A stretch of 37,724 bases of DNA from an uncultured Bacteroidota bacterium (GTDB lineage: Bacteria; Bacteroidota; Bacteroidia; Chitinophagales; Chitinophagaceae): positions 1-37,724 of the forward strand of contig CAINUN010000033.1 of assembly GCA_903853805.1 (NCBI GenBank), written 5' to 3'. This document shows, in pieces, positions 25,807 through 31,408 of the stretch. A program made the translations under genes and the position numbers. How positions within the stretch are numbered: position 1 is the first letter of the stretch; each line of letters opens with the position of its first letter. Below the pieces are notes generated by a model. The model had not been told where the DNA came from, did no database searches, and worked only from the letters and a program-made list of their open reading frames with translations.

Positions 25807-25816
25807 CTAAGATTTA

Positions 25817-25848
25817 TAGGCAGCCTTTTGGGGCTGCCTATTTTTATT
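25817..25848 (+). terminator. Intrinsic terminator after tRNA-Cys
   Basis: Nine-base perfect stem TAGGCAGCC / GGCTGCCTA (25817-25825 with 25832-25840) followed by TTTTTATTT. Confidence 0.88.
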
Positions 25849-25924
25849 TGGGTTCAGCTTTTTGATTTGTCTTTGAACTATAAAGCAGTAGAATGGATAC
25901 CATAGAATTTATTACTTTGCTCCT

Positions 25925-26584
25925 ATGAAAAAAGTGATCCTTACTCTTAATTGTATTTTCCTTGCGCTATTGATTTCTTGCAATCAAAATACTTCTTCTT
26001 CAAACAATCAAGTGGTTGATGCTGCTAGTACTGTCCCTGATACTTGTAAGCAAGTCATTGATGCTGCAAAATGGTTGCTATTATGCAATAACGGCAAAGG
26101 TGATGATGCAGCTCATTTTGATCTTAAATCTGCTCCTACTTTGCTTGAAAATTATATTGAGAACCTTAAACTCATTGATCAATATAGCGTGGAAATAGAT
26201 GCTGATTATCCAAAGCATTTTGCCAACGATAGTTTAAAAATTGATTCAGTAGGGCAATGGGGTAGTTATCTTGTTTTTCAAGTTTCCAACTTTTATATTA
26301 TGCACCGTTCTGTTGTGTTGAAAGATTGTAAAGGAAATTATAGAATCCTATACACAGAGTTTGATCATATCGGTGCGCCAATAAGTGGAACGCAGGTATT
26401 TGCTGAAAATTCGGCGAACGATCCTCAACCTTTGTCTATTGATAGGATGCGGAAAGAAATGTTACCCAAGGTTTTAAATAACCAACTTGACATCAAAGCA
26501 TTTGTTGGTGGTAATAAAGAGTATTATGAGCATTATCGTTTCATATTGACTGATAGTACACAAATTCCGAAGTTGATTCCTTAA
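25925..26584 (+). CDS. Hypothetical lipoprotein, 219 aa
   Basis: The family is not recognised. A lipoprotein signal (MKKVILTLNCIFLALLISC, Cys at 19) is followed by a Ser/Asn-rich linker and a compact alpha/beta domain, with AAKWLLLCNNGKGDD near residues 48-62 and VGQWGSYLVFQVSNFYI near 112-128. It is probably anchored to a membrane facing the periplasm. The promoter-like word TTACTTTG lies at 25912-25919, only six bases before the ATG, giving an almost leaderless mRNA. The Crp/Fnr gene follows after 23 bases in the same direction and may share this transcript. Confidence 0.75.
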   Translation: MKKVILTLNCIFLALLISCNQNTSSSNNQVVDAASTVPDTCKQVIDAAKWLLLCNNGKGDDAAHFDLKSAPTLLENYIENLKLIDQYSVEIDADYPKHFANDSLKIDSVGQWGSYLVFQVSNFYIMHRSVVLKDCKGNYRILYTEFDHIGAPISGTQVFAENSANDPQPLSIDRMRKEMLPKVLNNQLDIKAFVGGNKEYYEHYRFILTDSTQIPKLIP

Positions 26585-26607
26585 ATTTACTTCATTAATA
26601 ACTATGT

Positions 26608-27186
26608 ATGCTTTCTTGGTTGTATGATCAAATGAATGCTATTCATCCTTTAGATGAGGCTGTGTTTAAAGAGTTTGATAAATGCTTTGAATATTTGGAG
26701 TATCCCAAAAATTCATTTCTTCTTAAGGAAGGAGAAACTTGCAACCATATTTATGTAATTCTCGATGGTTTAGTGCGTGTGTTTTACTTAAAAGACGGGC
26801 GTGAAATCAACTCACTTTTTATTGAGGAGCATTACTTTTTTATGGCACCTGATAGTTATTACTCGCGTAAGCCGGGCTACCATTTCATTGAAACTTTACA
26901 ACCAACAAAACTCTATAGAATTCATCATGAAAAACTATTGAAGTTATACAAAGAATTTCCTGCCTTAAATTTTGTGGGAAGAATCATCACCGAGAATTAT
27001 TTTCTTTGGAGTGAAGAAAGATTATACTTGCATCGTAAGCATAACGCAGAAGAACGTTATTATTTTTTCCTTGAAAACTATCCAAGTCTTTTGCAAAAAG
27101 TGCCTCTTAAAATGATTGCTTCTTACCTTGGTATGAATGAGGAAACTTTGAGCAGAATTAGAAATAAAATAAGAAAGCCTGTTTAG
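26608..27186 (+). CDS. Crp/Fnr family transcriptional regulator
   Basis: A cytoplasmic DNA-binding regulator of 192 aa, the usual size in Bacteroidota. Residues about 20-135 form the cyclic-nucleotide-binding-like beta roll (FLLKEGETCNHIYVILDGLVRVFYLKDGREINSLFIEE in pieces). Residues about 150-190 form the helix-turn-helix, with PLKMIASYLGMNEETLSRIR. The recognition helix keeps the E-x-x-S-R arrangement (E179, S182, R183) that Fnr uses to read TTGA half-sites. There are no Cys clusters for an iron-sulfur centre, so the signal is unknown. It is convergent with, and one base from, a gene whose promoter carries two TTGAC-N4-GTCAA boxes, a probable target. Confidence 0.92.
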   Translation: MLSWLYDQMNAIHPLDEAVFKEFDKCFEYLEYPKNSFLLKEGETCNHIYVILDGLVRVFYLKDGREINSLFIEEHYFFMAPDSYYSRKPGYHFIETLQPTKLYRIHHEKLLKLYKEFPALNFVGRIITENYFLWSEERLYLHRKHNAEERYYFFLENYPSLLQKVPLKMIASYLGMNEETLSRIRNKIRKPV

Positions 27187-27187
27187 T

Positions 27188-27664
27188 TTATTTGGTCTTC
27201 GTTGTTATAAATCCGCCCATCGGAAAACTACCATATCGAATCTCCACTTCCATTGTTCCTTCTTTGCTGATGGGGCATATCCAAACGGAGAGTTTCTTCT
27301 TTTCCATTGGGTCTTTATCAAAGATTTTGCCTACTTCACCACAGTCAACCGTATAAATAATTCCCGACCATTTTACTGGCCAAATGCCGCCATTTGATAC
27401 AAGTTTTGCGTTTTCAAACTTTGCATTACCTATATGACCACTCACTTTTTTATCTTCATGAATCGTCATGCTAAAGTCTGCTTCTCCTTTCGTGAAAACA
27501 AAGTGCCAACTCTTTGGTTCTGTTCTCACAGTTATTTTTTCGGTAGGTGATGACCATGTGCCCACATAATCTTGCTTCAATTTAAAAGAGGCATTAGCAC
27601 ATGAAATATTACAGCACAAAAAAAATACAAGGCAAATGGCTAGTAAAAGTTGTTTGTTTTTCAT
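27188..27664 (-). CDS. Hypothetical secreted protein, 158 aa
   Basis: The family is not recognised. The N-terminal 25 residues (MKNKQLLLAICLVFFLCCNISC) form a signal sequence rich in Cys that could be lipoprotein-type. The rest is beta-rich: DYVGTWSSPTEKITVRTE, FSMTIHEDKKVSGHIGNAKFENAKL and WSGIIYTVDCGEVG look like strands of a small lipocalin-like barrel, but this is only a resemblance. Its promoter (27684-27691) lacks a minus-33 TTG and instead has Fnr-like palindromes at 27713 and 27750. This is what an activator-dependent gene looks like. The stop is one base from that of the Crp/Fnr gene. Confidence 0.78.
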   Translation of the reverse strand: MKNKQLLLAICLVFFLCCNISCANASFKLKQDYVGTWSSPTEKITVRTEPKSWHFVFTKGEADFSMTIHEDKKVSGHIGNAKFENAKLVSNGGIWPVKWSGIIYTVDCGEVGKIFDKDPMEKKKLSVWICPISKEGTMEVEIRYGSFPMGGFITTKTK

Positions 27665-27683
27665 TTTTTTCCTTTTTAGGAAA

Positions 27684-27691
27684 CAAAACTA
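27684..27691 (-). promoter_or_regulatory. Putative minus-7 element TAGTTTTG
   Basis: An exact TAnnTTTG word on the minus strand, ending 19 bases before the ATG at 27664. No TTG occurs 19 bases further upstream; that position is occupied by the proximal palindrome instead. Confidence 0.5.
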
Positions 27692-27712
27692 TTTCATGCT
27701 GCTAGTATAGCT

Positions 27713-27728
27713 ATTGACAATTGTCAAT
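27713..27728. promoter_or_regulatory. Fnr-like operator box, proximal
   Basis: A perfect 16-bp palindrome, ATTGACAATTGTCAAT. Read as TTGAC-N4-GTCAA it has the geometry of Fnr/PrfA-type Crp-family sites. Its centre is about 41 bases upstream of the start of transcription expected from the element at 27684-27691. Confidence 0.65.
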
Positions 27729-27749
27729 TCCTTTTTCGCCTTCCTTTTT

Positions 27750-27765
27750 ATTGACAATTGTCAAG
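27750..27765. promoter_or_regulatory. Fnr-like operator box, distal
   Basis: A second copy, with the 14-bp core TTGACAATTGTCAA perfect and identical to the proximal box; centres are 37 bp apart. No other copy was seen in the window. Confidence 0.65.
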
Positions 27766-27923
27766 TAAATAATGATTCCCAAAAAACAATTACTCCATTA
27801 AAGAGCATACAATTGTGGGAATTTTGAAGTCAGTAAGTTTTTGGATGCTGATTGATTTTATATGCTCGTTTTCCCTTTGAAAAAATCTTTAAAAAAATCG
27901 CGGTCAATTCCCAAATCTTGTTT

Positions 27924-27931
27924 TACATTTG
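27924..27931 (+). promoter_or_regulatory. Minus-7 element TACATTTG of the SRP RNA gene
   Basis: Same word as in front of tRNA-Cys, ending six bases before the first paired base of the RNA. No TTG at N19. Confidence 0.6.
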
Positions 27932-27936
27932 CCGCC

Positions 27937-28034
27937 CTGACAGGTCTTACACGACCAGCTCCTGCTGAACTCCCCCAGGATAGGAATATAGCAAGGGTAG
28001 GTGGTTGAGCGGTGCGATGTGAGTAACCTGTCAG
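27937..28034 (+). ncRNA. ffs: Signal recognition particle RNA, small (4.5S) type
   Basis: The RNA scaffold of the signal recognition particle, which with Ffh targets membrane proteins co-translationally. The ends pair (CTGACAGGT at 27937-27945 with ACCTGTCAG near 28026-28034). The centre holds the conserved domain IV: GAACTCCCCCAGG, then a loop with GGAA (ATAGGAATATAG), then AGCAAGGGTAGGT, which is the Ffh-binding symmetric/asymmetric loop arrangement. The length of about 98 nt is normal for the short bacterial type without an Alu domain. T-rich sequence after 28034 could end transcription. Exact ends are inferred from pairing. Confidence 0.9.
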
Positions 28035-28113
28035 TTCTTTTTCTGAGATAATTTCTTTCTCGTTTTCCTCATTCCTTTTTTAGAATTACTTTCGCATCAA
28101 ATTCATTTATTGC

Positions 28114-28767
28114 ATGAAATTCTTCATAGATACCGCTAATCTTGATCAAATTCGCGAAGCCAACGACCTAGGTGTATTAGATGGTGTTACCACCAATCCT
28201 TCATTGATGGCAAAAGAAGGCATCAAAGGAAAAGAAGCCATTTTTCAACATTATAAAACCATTTGCGAAATGGTGGACGGACCGATTAGTGCCGAAGTTC
28301 TTGGAACTACTTTCGATGAAATCGTTGCTGAAGGAAAAGAACTTGCCGCTATTCATCCCAACATTGTAGTGAAAGTGCCAATGATAAAAGACGGCATCAA
28401 AGCCATCAAGTGGTTTACGGATAACGATATTCAAACCAATTGTACGCTTGTTTTTTCTGCGGGTCAAGCAATCCTTGCGGCTAAAGCAGGTGCAACCTTT
28501 GTTTCTCCTTTCCTTGGTAGAATTGATGATAGTGGTTGGGATGGCGTTCAGTTGATTGAAGAAATTGTTCAGATTTATAATGCACAAGGCTATATGACTG
28601 AGGTATTGGCTGCATCTATTCGCAATCCTTTGCACATCGTTCGTTGTGCAAGTGCAGGTGCTGATGTTTGTACTTGTCCACTTTCTTCTATTCTTGGTTT
28701 ATTAAAACATCCGCTTACCGACCTTGGCTTACAGCAGTTTTTGAAAGATGCTCAAAGCATGAAGTAA
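28114..28767 (+). CDS. Transaldolase-like fructose-6-phosphate aldolase (TalC/Fsa)
   Basis: A cytoplasmic class I aldolase of the small transaldolase family (217 aa). Either transaldolase activity in the pentose phosphate pathway or fructose-6-phosphate aldolase activity is possible; sequence alone does not decide. FIDTANLDQIREAND is at residues 4-18, DGVTTNPSLMAKEG at 23-36, the Schiff-base Lys at 87 in NIVVKVPM, and SPFLGRIDDSGWDG near 129-142. The promoter-like TTACTTTCG is about 20 bases upstream of the ATG. A strong terminator follows. Confidence 0.93.
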   Translation: MKFFIDTANLDQIREANDLGVLDGVTTNPSLMAKEGIKGKEAIFQHYKTICEMVDGPISAEVLGTTFDEIVAEGKELAAIHPNIVVKVPMIKDGIKAIKWFTDNDIQTNCTLVFSAGQAILAAKAGATFVSPFLGRIDDSGWDGVQLIEEIVQIYNAQGYMTEVLAASIRNPLHIVRCASAGADVCTCPLSSILGLLKHPLTDLGLQQFLKDAQSMK

Positions 28768-28790
28768 TCCACTTCTTAAGTAATAAAATA

Positions 28791-28822
28791 AAGGGCTGTC
28801 ATTTGATGACAGCCCTTCTTTA
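28791..28822. terminator. Bidirectional intrinsic terminator
   Basis: Eleven-base perfect stem AAGGGCTGTCA / TGACAGCCCTT (28791-28801 with 28807-28817), loop TTTGA, with T-rich sequence on the right and an A-rich one on the left. It separates the convergent talC-like and AIM24 genes. Confidence 0.88.
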
Positions 28823-28839
28823 TTCATTGAAATTATTGC

Positions 28840-29631
28840 TTACCAACCATCGCCATCAATCATGTTGCCAATGCCACCAAGCACACTTCCTTCTTCTTTT
28901 CGCTGATAAGTTCCGTAAGAAAGAATGCGACTAGCCAAACGACTGATAGGCAAGGTTTGAATCCAAACCGAACCGGGACCACGAAGGGTAGCAAAGAACA
29001 CCCCTTCGCCACCAAACAAAGTGTTTTTGATGCCGCCCACAAATTGAATGTCGTATTGAACTTGTTGCGTAAAGGCAACGATGCAACCGGTATCTATTTT
29101 CAATAATTCTCCGGGTAGTAAATCTCTCCGGGTAACATGTCCACCTGCATGAACAAATGCCATTCCATCACCATCAATTCTTTGCATGATAAAGCCTTCA
29201 CCACCAAACAAACCTGTGCCTAACTTCTTTTGAAATTCAATATCAATAGAAACACCTTTTGCTGCGCAGAGGTAAGCATCTTTCTGACAAATAATTCTGC
29301 CACCATAATCAGTTAAATCCAAGGGAATAATCTTACCCGGATAAGGAGATGCGAATGAAACTCTTCTTTTACCCGAACCAATATTGGTATAGGCAGTCAT
29401 GAATAATCCGGCACCGGAAAGCAATCTTTTTCCTGCTGAAAACAGCTTGCCAAGAATGCCATTTTGTTGTTGACTACCATCCCCAAAAATAGTTGCCATT
29501 TCAATGCCGTCATCCATCATCATAAAGGCACCGGCTTCGGCAATAGCGGTTTCATTGGGGTCTAATTCAATTTCTACGTACTGCATTTCTTCGCCGTAAA
29601 TGCGGTAATCTATTTCGTGGTTTGATCGCAT
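28840..29631 (-). CDS. AIM24/TIGR00266 family protein
   Basis: A 263-aa beta-rich cytoplasmic protein of the AIM24 family; the yeast namesake is mitochondrial, and the bacterial role is unknown. The hallmark is a repeated beta structure with many Gly. EAGAFMMMDDGIEMAT is near 32-47, SGAGLFMTAYTN near 74-85, LGTGLFGGEGFIMQRIDGDGMAFVHAGG in the middle, and NTLFGGEGVFFATLRGPGSVWIQTLP near the C-terminus. The ATG at 29631 gives MRSNHEIDYRIYGEEMQYVEIEL, typical of the family. It is monocistronic, and the repeat-rich gap begins just upstream of it. Confidence 0.9.
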   Translation of the reverse strand: MRSNHEIDYRIYGEEMQYVEIELDPNETAIAEAGAFMMMDDGIEMATIFGDGSQQQNGILGKLFSAGKRLLSGAGLFMTAYTNIGSGKRRVSFASPYPGKIIPLDLTDYGGRIICQKDAYLCAAKGVSIDIEFQKKLGTGLFGGEGFIMQRIDGDGMAFVHAGGHVTRRDLLPGELLKIDTGCIVAFTQQVQYDIQFVGGIKNTLFGGEGVFFATLRGPGSVWIQTLPISRLASRILSYGTYQRKEEGSVLGGIGNMIDGDGW

Positions 29632-29737
29632 GTTGATTTAGTTTTAGAACACAAAGAAATGGAGAAAGGTGTGAAATAAAATCTAAATTGAAATTCAAAA
29701 TTTCATTTGGTGAGCGGTTGAAAATTATTGATTCTTC

Positions 29738-29773
29738 GTTGCTGTTCAAGATGTTGTTGCTGTTCAAGATGTT
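29738..29773 (+). repeat. Exact 18-bp tandem duplication
   Basis: GTTGCTGTTCAAGATGTT occurs twice head to tail (29738-29755 and 29756-29773). The second copy runs into the dispersed repeat and supplies one arm of its first hairpin, TTCAAGATG / CATCTTGAA (29763-29771 with 29783-29791). Confidence 0.85.
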
Positions 29774-29871
29774 CCAACGGGACATCTTGAACTTAAAATA
29801 GAAACCGGTCTCCGACCGGGTACTGAATCCCCTTCAAAAGAAGGTTTACAGTGCTATTTGATTTAGAATTT
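29759..29871 (+). repeat. Dispersed repeat, copy A
   Basis: Closely related to copy B (36361) and copy C (36614). It contains three hairpins: TTCAAGATG/CATCTTGAA, CCGGTC-TCC-GACCGG and CTTC-AAAA-GAAG. Its continuation, present in B and C (a CGCTAT-CATTCC and CTTGGAGGGG tail), reappears in diverged form at 30206-30250, so copy A seems interrupted. Confidence 0.8.
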
Positions 29872-30176
29872 ATCCTTTCAGTTTAGTTTACTTGTTCATT
29901 TTCTTTTGTCGTCACCCTTCGGCACTTCGACTCCGATCAGTGACCGAAGCACAGGGCAGGCGACAGAAAACGAACCAAAAGAAAAAGACACCAAATCAAC
30001 CCTACGGCTGCGCTCAGGGACCAACGTGATTTGGTTGGCCACCGCACCCATCACATTATAGCATCTTCACCTTCCTTACTCGCATGCTGCTTCTGTAGAA
30101 GCGAACCATGCAAATGAAATTGTCTGAATCGGGATGCTTCGACTACGCTCAGCACAAGTTAACAGGATGAAAGGAT
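29872..30176. mobile_element. MITE-like element with terminal inverted repeats
   Basis: ATCCTTTCA at 29872-29880 is matched by TGAAAGGAT at 30168-30176. Allowing a gap, the similarity extends to about 24 bases (…GTTTACTTGT against …GTTAACTTGT). The 305-bp interior has no ORF but several inverted words (CCAAATCAACC with GTGATTTGGTTGG; TTTTGTCG with CGACAGAAAA) and two CTTCGACTnCGnTCAG motifs. It lies inside copy A of the dispersed repeat. No clear target-site duplication was found. Confidence 0.5.
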
Positions 30177-30318
30177 GAATAAGATTCTTTCCTTCTCAGA
30201 ATGTGGAATTGTACTCGCTATCATCATTCCAATGCCTTGGAGGGGTAGTTTGACTCGTCCTAGAAAAAAAATATCCTACTGTTCGGGATGTAGGGAAAGG
30301 TCATCAATTTCGTTCCTG

Positions 30319-30615
30319 TCAAAGCCAACCTACCGCGCGTAGGATTCCTATTAAGCCAACCATTATCCAAAAAAGATTCAATAAGGTATAGGCTTTATCT
30401 TTTTTCAAAACCGAGCACCAAGATAAGATGATGGCATCTGAGGTATTAAATATCCATACAAACATAAACGGACTTTTAGCGCCGTACCAACTTACAAGTG
30501 AAAAACTAAATATCCTCATCAAGACGCCTATCATCTCTATCGTATTAATATTCTTTAAAATAATTCTATTTAGTCTTAGCAGTAGCCTCATGATATTTAG
30601 CTGTATGAAACTCAA
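30319..30615 (-). CDS. Small membrane protein, up to 98 aa
   Basis: No family is named. Three hydrophobic segments follow a basic amphipathic N-terminus (LLLRLNRIILKNINTIEMIG). The C-terminal part, with SWYGAKSPFMFVWIFNT, DAIILSWCSVLKKDKAYTLLN and FWIMVGLIGILR, has the look of a conserved small protein, not a chance ORF: charges sit between helices and polar motifs recur. The start could be the ATG at 30615 or internal ones at 30591 or 30534. A dyad (30632-30664) and a promoter-like TTATTTTG (minus strand, 30663-30670) lie just upstream. It is isolated in the repeat-rich gap. Confidence 0.6.
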   Translation of the reverse strand: MSFIQLNIMRLLLRLNRIILKNINTIEMIGVLMRIFSFSLVSWYGAKSPFMFVWIFNTSDAIILSWCSVLKKDKAYTLLNLFWIMVGLIGILRAVGWL

Positions 30616-30631
30616 AGATATCTTTTAGGTA

Positions 30632-30664
30632 TGCAAACTTATAGTCATTTCGTCCTAGTTTGCA
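30632..30664. promoter_or_regulatory. Dyad upstream of the small membrane protein gene
   Basis: TGCAAACT and AGTTTGCA (30632-30639, 30657-30664) form an eight-base inverted repeat with a 17-base spacer. It overlaps the expected transcription start of the minus-strand gene, so it could be an operator or a 5' leader hairpin. Confidence 0.4.
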
Positions 30665-30699
30665 AAATAAGTAGATTGAAACCTGTGCAGTATGCTCAG

Positions 30700-30714
30700 C
30701 GTGATTTGGTTGGC
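30700..30714. repeat. Second copy of a CGTGATTTGGTTGGC word
   Basis: Identical 15-base word at 30025-30039 inside the MITE-like element; both follow a GCTCAG. It marks more repeat debris between the element and the receptor locus. Confidence 0.6.
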
Positions 30715-30768
30715 TCAATACGCATCGCATTGGAGATTCTTTCTCAATTTTAAAGACAAGAACAATCA

Positions 30769-31320
30769 ATGGTTTTCAATCGGATTTGTTTTTTACATTT
30801 GTTGCCATTGAAAAAATTCGCTTCTATATCCTTATTGTTGCTCATCCTCTTGCAAATAGGGGGAATGTTGTTGGTGTATCAACTTCAACAGCGCAGTGTT
30901 CAACAGGAAATGAAGCAAACTCTTTGCAATGAACCTACTCGTTTAGAAAAAATCACCCTCTCTACTAAAGAATATAATAGCTATAAAATCAACGCAGGAG
31001 AAATTGCTATTGATGGGAAGATGTATGACGTGAAGTCAGTTAAACATTCCGTTCATTCTGTTGAACTATGGGTGATAAACGACCAAAAAGAAGAACATAT
31101 TTTGCAGAAAATAGCTTCTTTCTTTCATCAAAATGAAGCTGCGCCCAAAAGCAAGTTTCCCAATCAACTAGAACAACTTTTTTCTTTAGCCTATCTTTTA
31201 CCTGAAAACTATTCACCTAGATTTAGGGCAACTGTTGCAAACCATTTTTATCCGCTTACCCTTCTTTATAATACTACTGATCATTTATTCATTTTCACGC
31301 CACCACCTGAGTTAGTTTAA
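30769..31320 (+). CDS. Membrane-anchored hypothetical protein next to a TonB receptor
   Basis: Function unknown. A single N-terminal hydrophobic segment (KKFASISLLLLILLQIGGMLLV) anchors a periplasmic domain of about 140 residues that is mixed alpha/beta and ends FIFTPPPELV. The PPP near the end recalls the small HYC_CC_PP proteins of Bacteroidota, but the HYC and CC motifs are absent. The start is uncertain: the ATG at 30769 gives 183 aa, while a TTG at 30808 gives a cleaner MKKFASIS signal anchor (170 aa) and follows an exact TACATTTG promoter word at 30794-30801. The TonB-dependent receptor follows 88 bases later on the same strand, so a role in the same uptake system is likely. Confidence 0.7.
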   Translation: MVFNRICFLHLLPLKKFASISLLLLILLQIGGMLLVYQLQQRSVQQEMKQTLCNEPTRLEKITLSTKEYNSYKINAGEIAIDGKMYDVKSVKHSVHSVELWVINDQKEEHILQKIASFFHQNEAAPKSKFPNQLEQLFSLAYLLPENYSPRFRATVANHFYPLTLLYNTTDHLFIFTPPPELV

Positions 31321-31358
31321 TTCCTATCTTTTTATTTTTATCAAAAGCACTACAATCA

Positions 31359-31371
31359 ACACAAACTGTGT
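31359..31371. promoter_or_regulatory. Short dyad upstream of the receptor gene
   Basis: ACACA-AAC-TGTGT, a perfect inverted repeat 38 bases before the receptor ATG. A near-consensus minus-7 word TATTTTG sits at 31398-31404, so the dyad is where a repressor or activator could act. No metal-regulator consensus is claimed. Confidence 0.35.
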
Positions 31372-31408
31372 AGATGTGGCGCATTTACCTAACTCAATAT
31401 TTTGAATA

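Noticed and set aside
28201-28635. A 144-aa minus-strand ORF
   Set aside because: Complete shadow of the transaldolase-like gene, which has clear catalytic motifs on the other strand.
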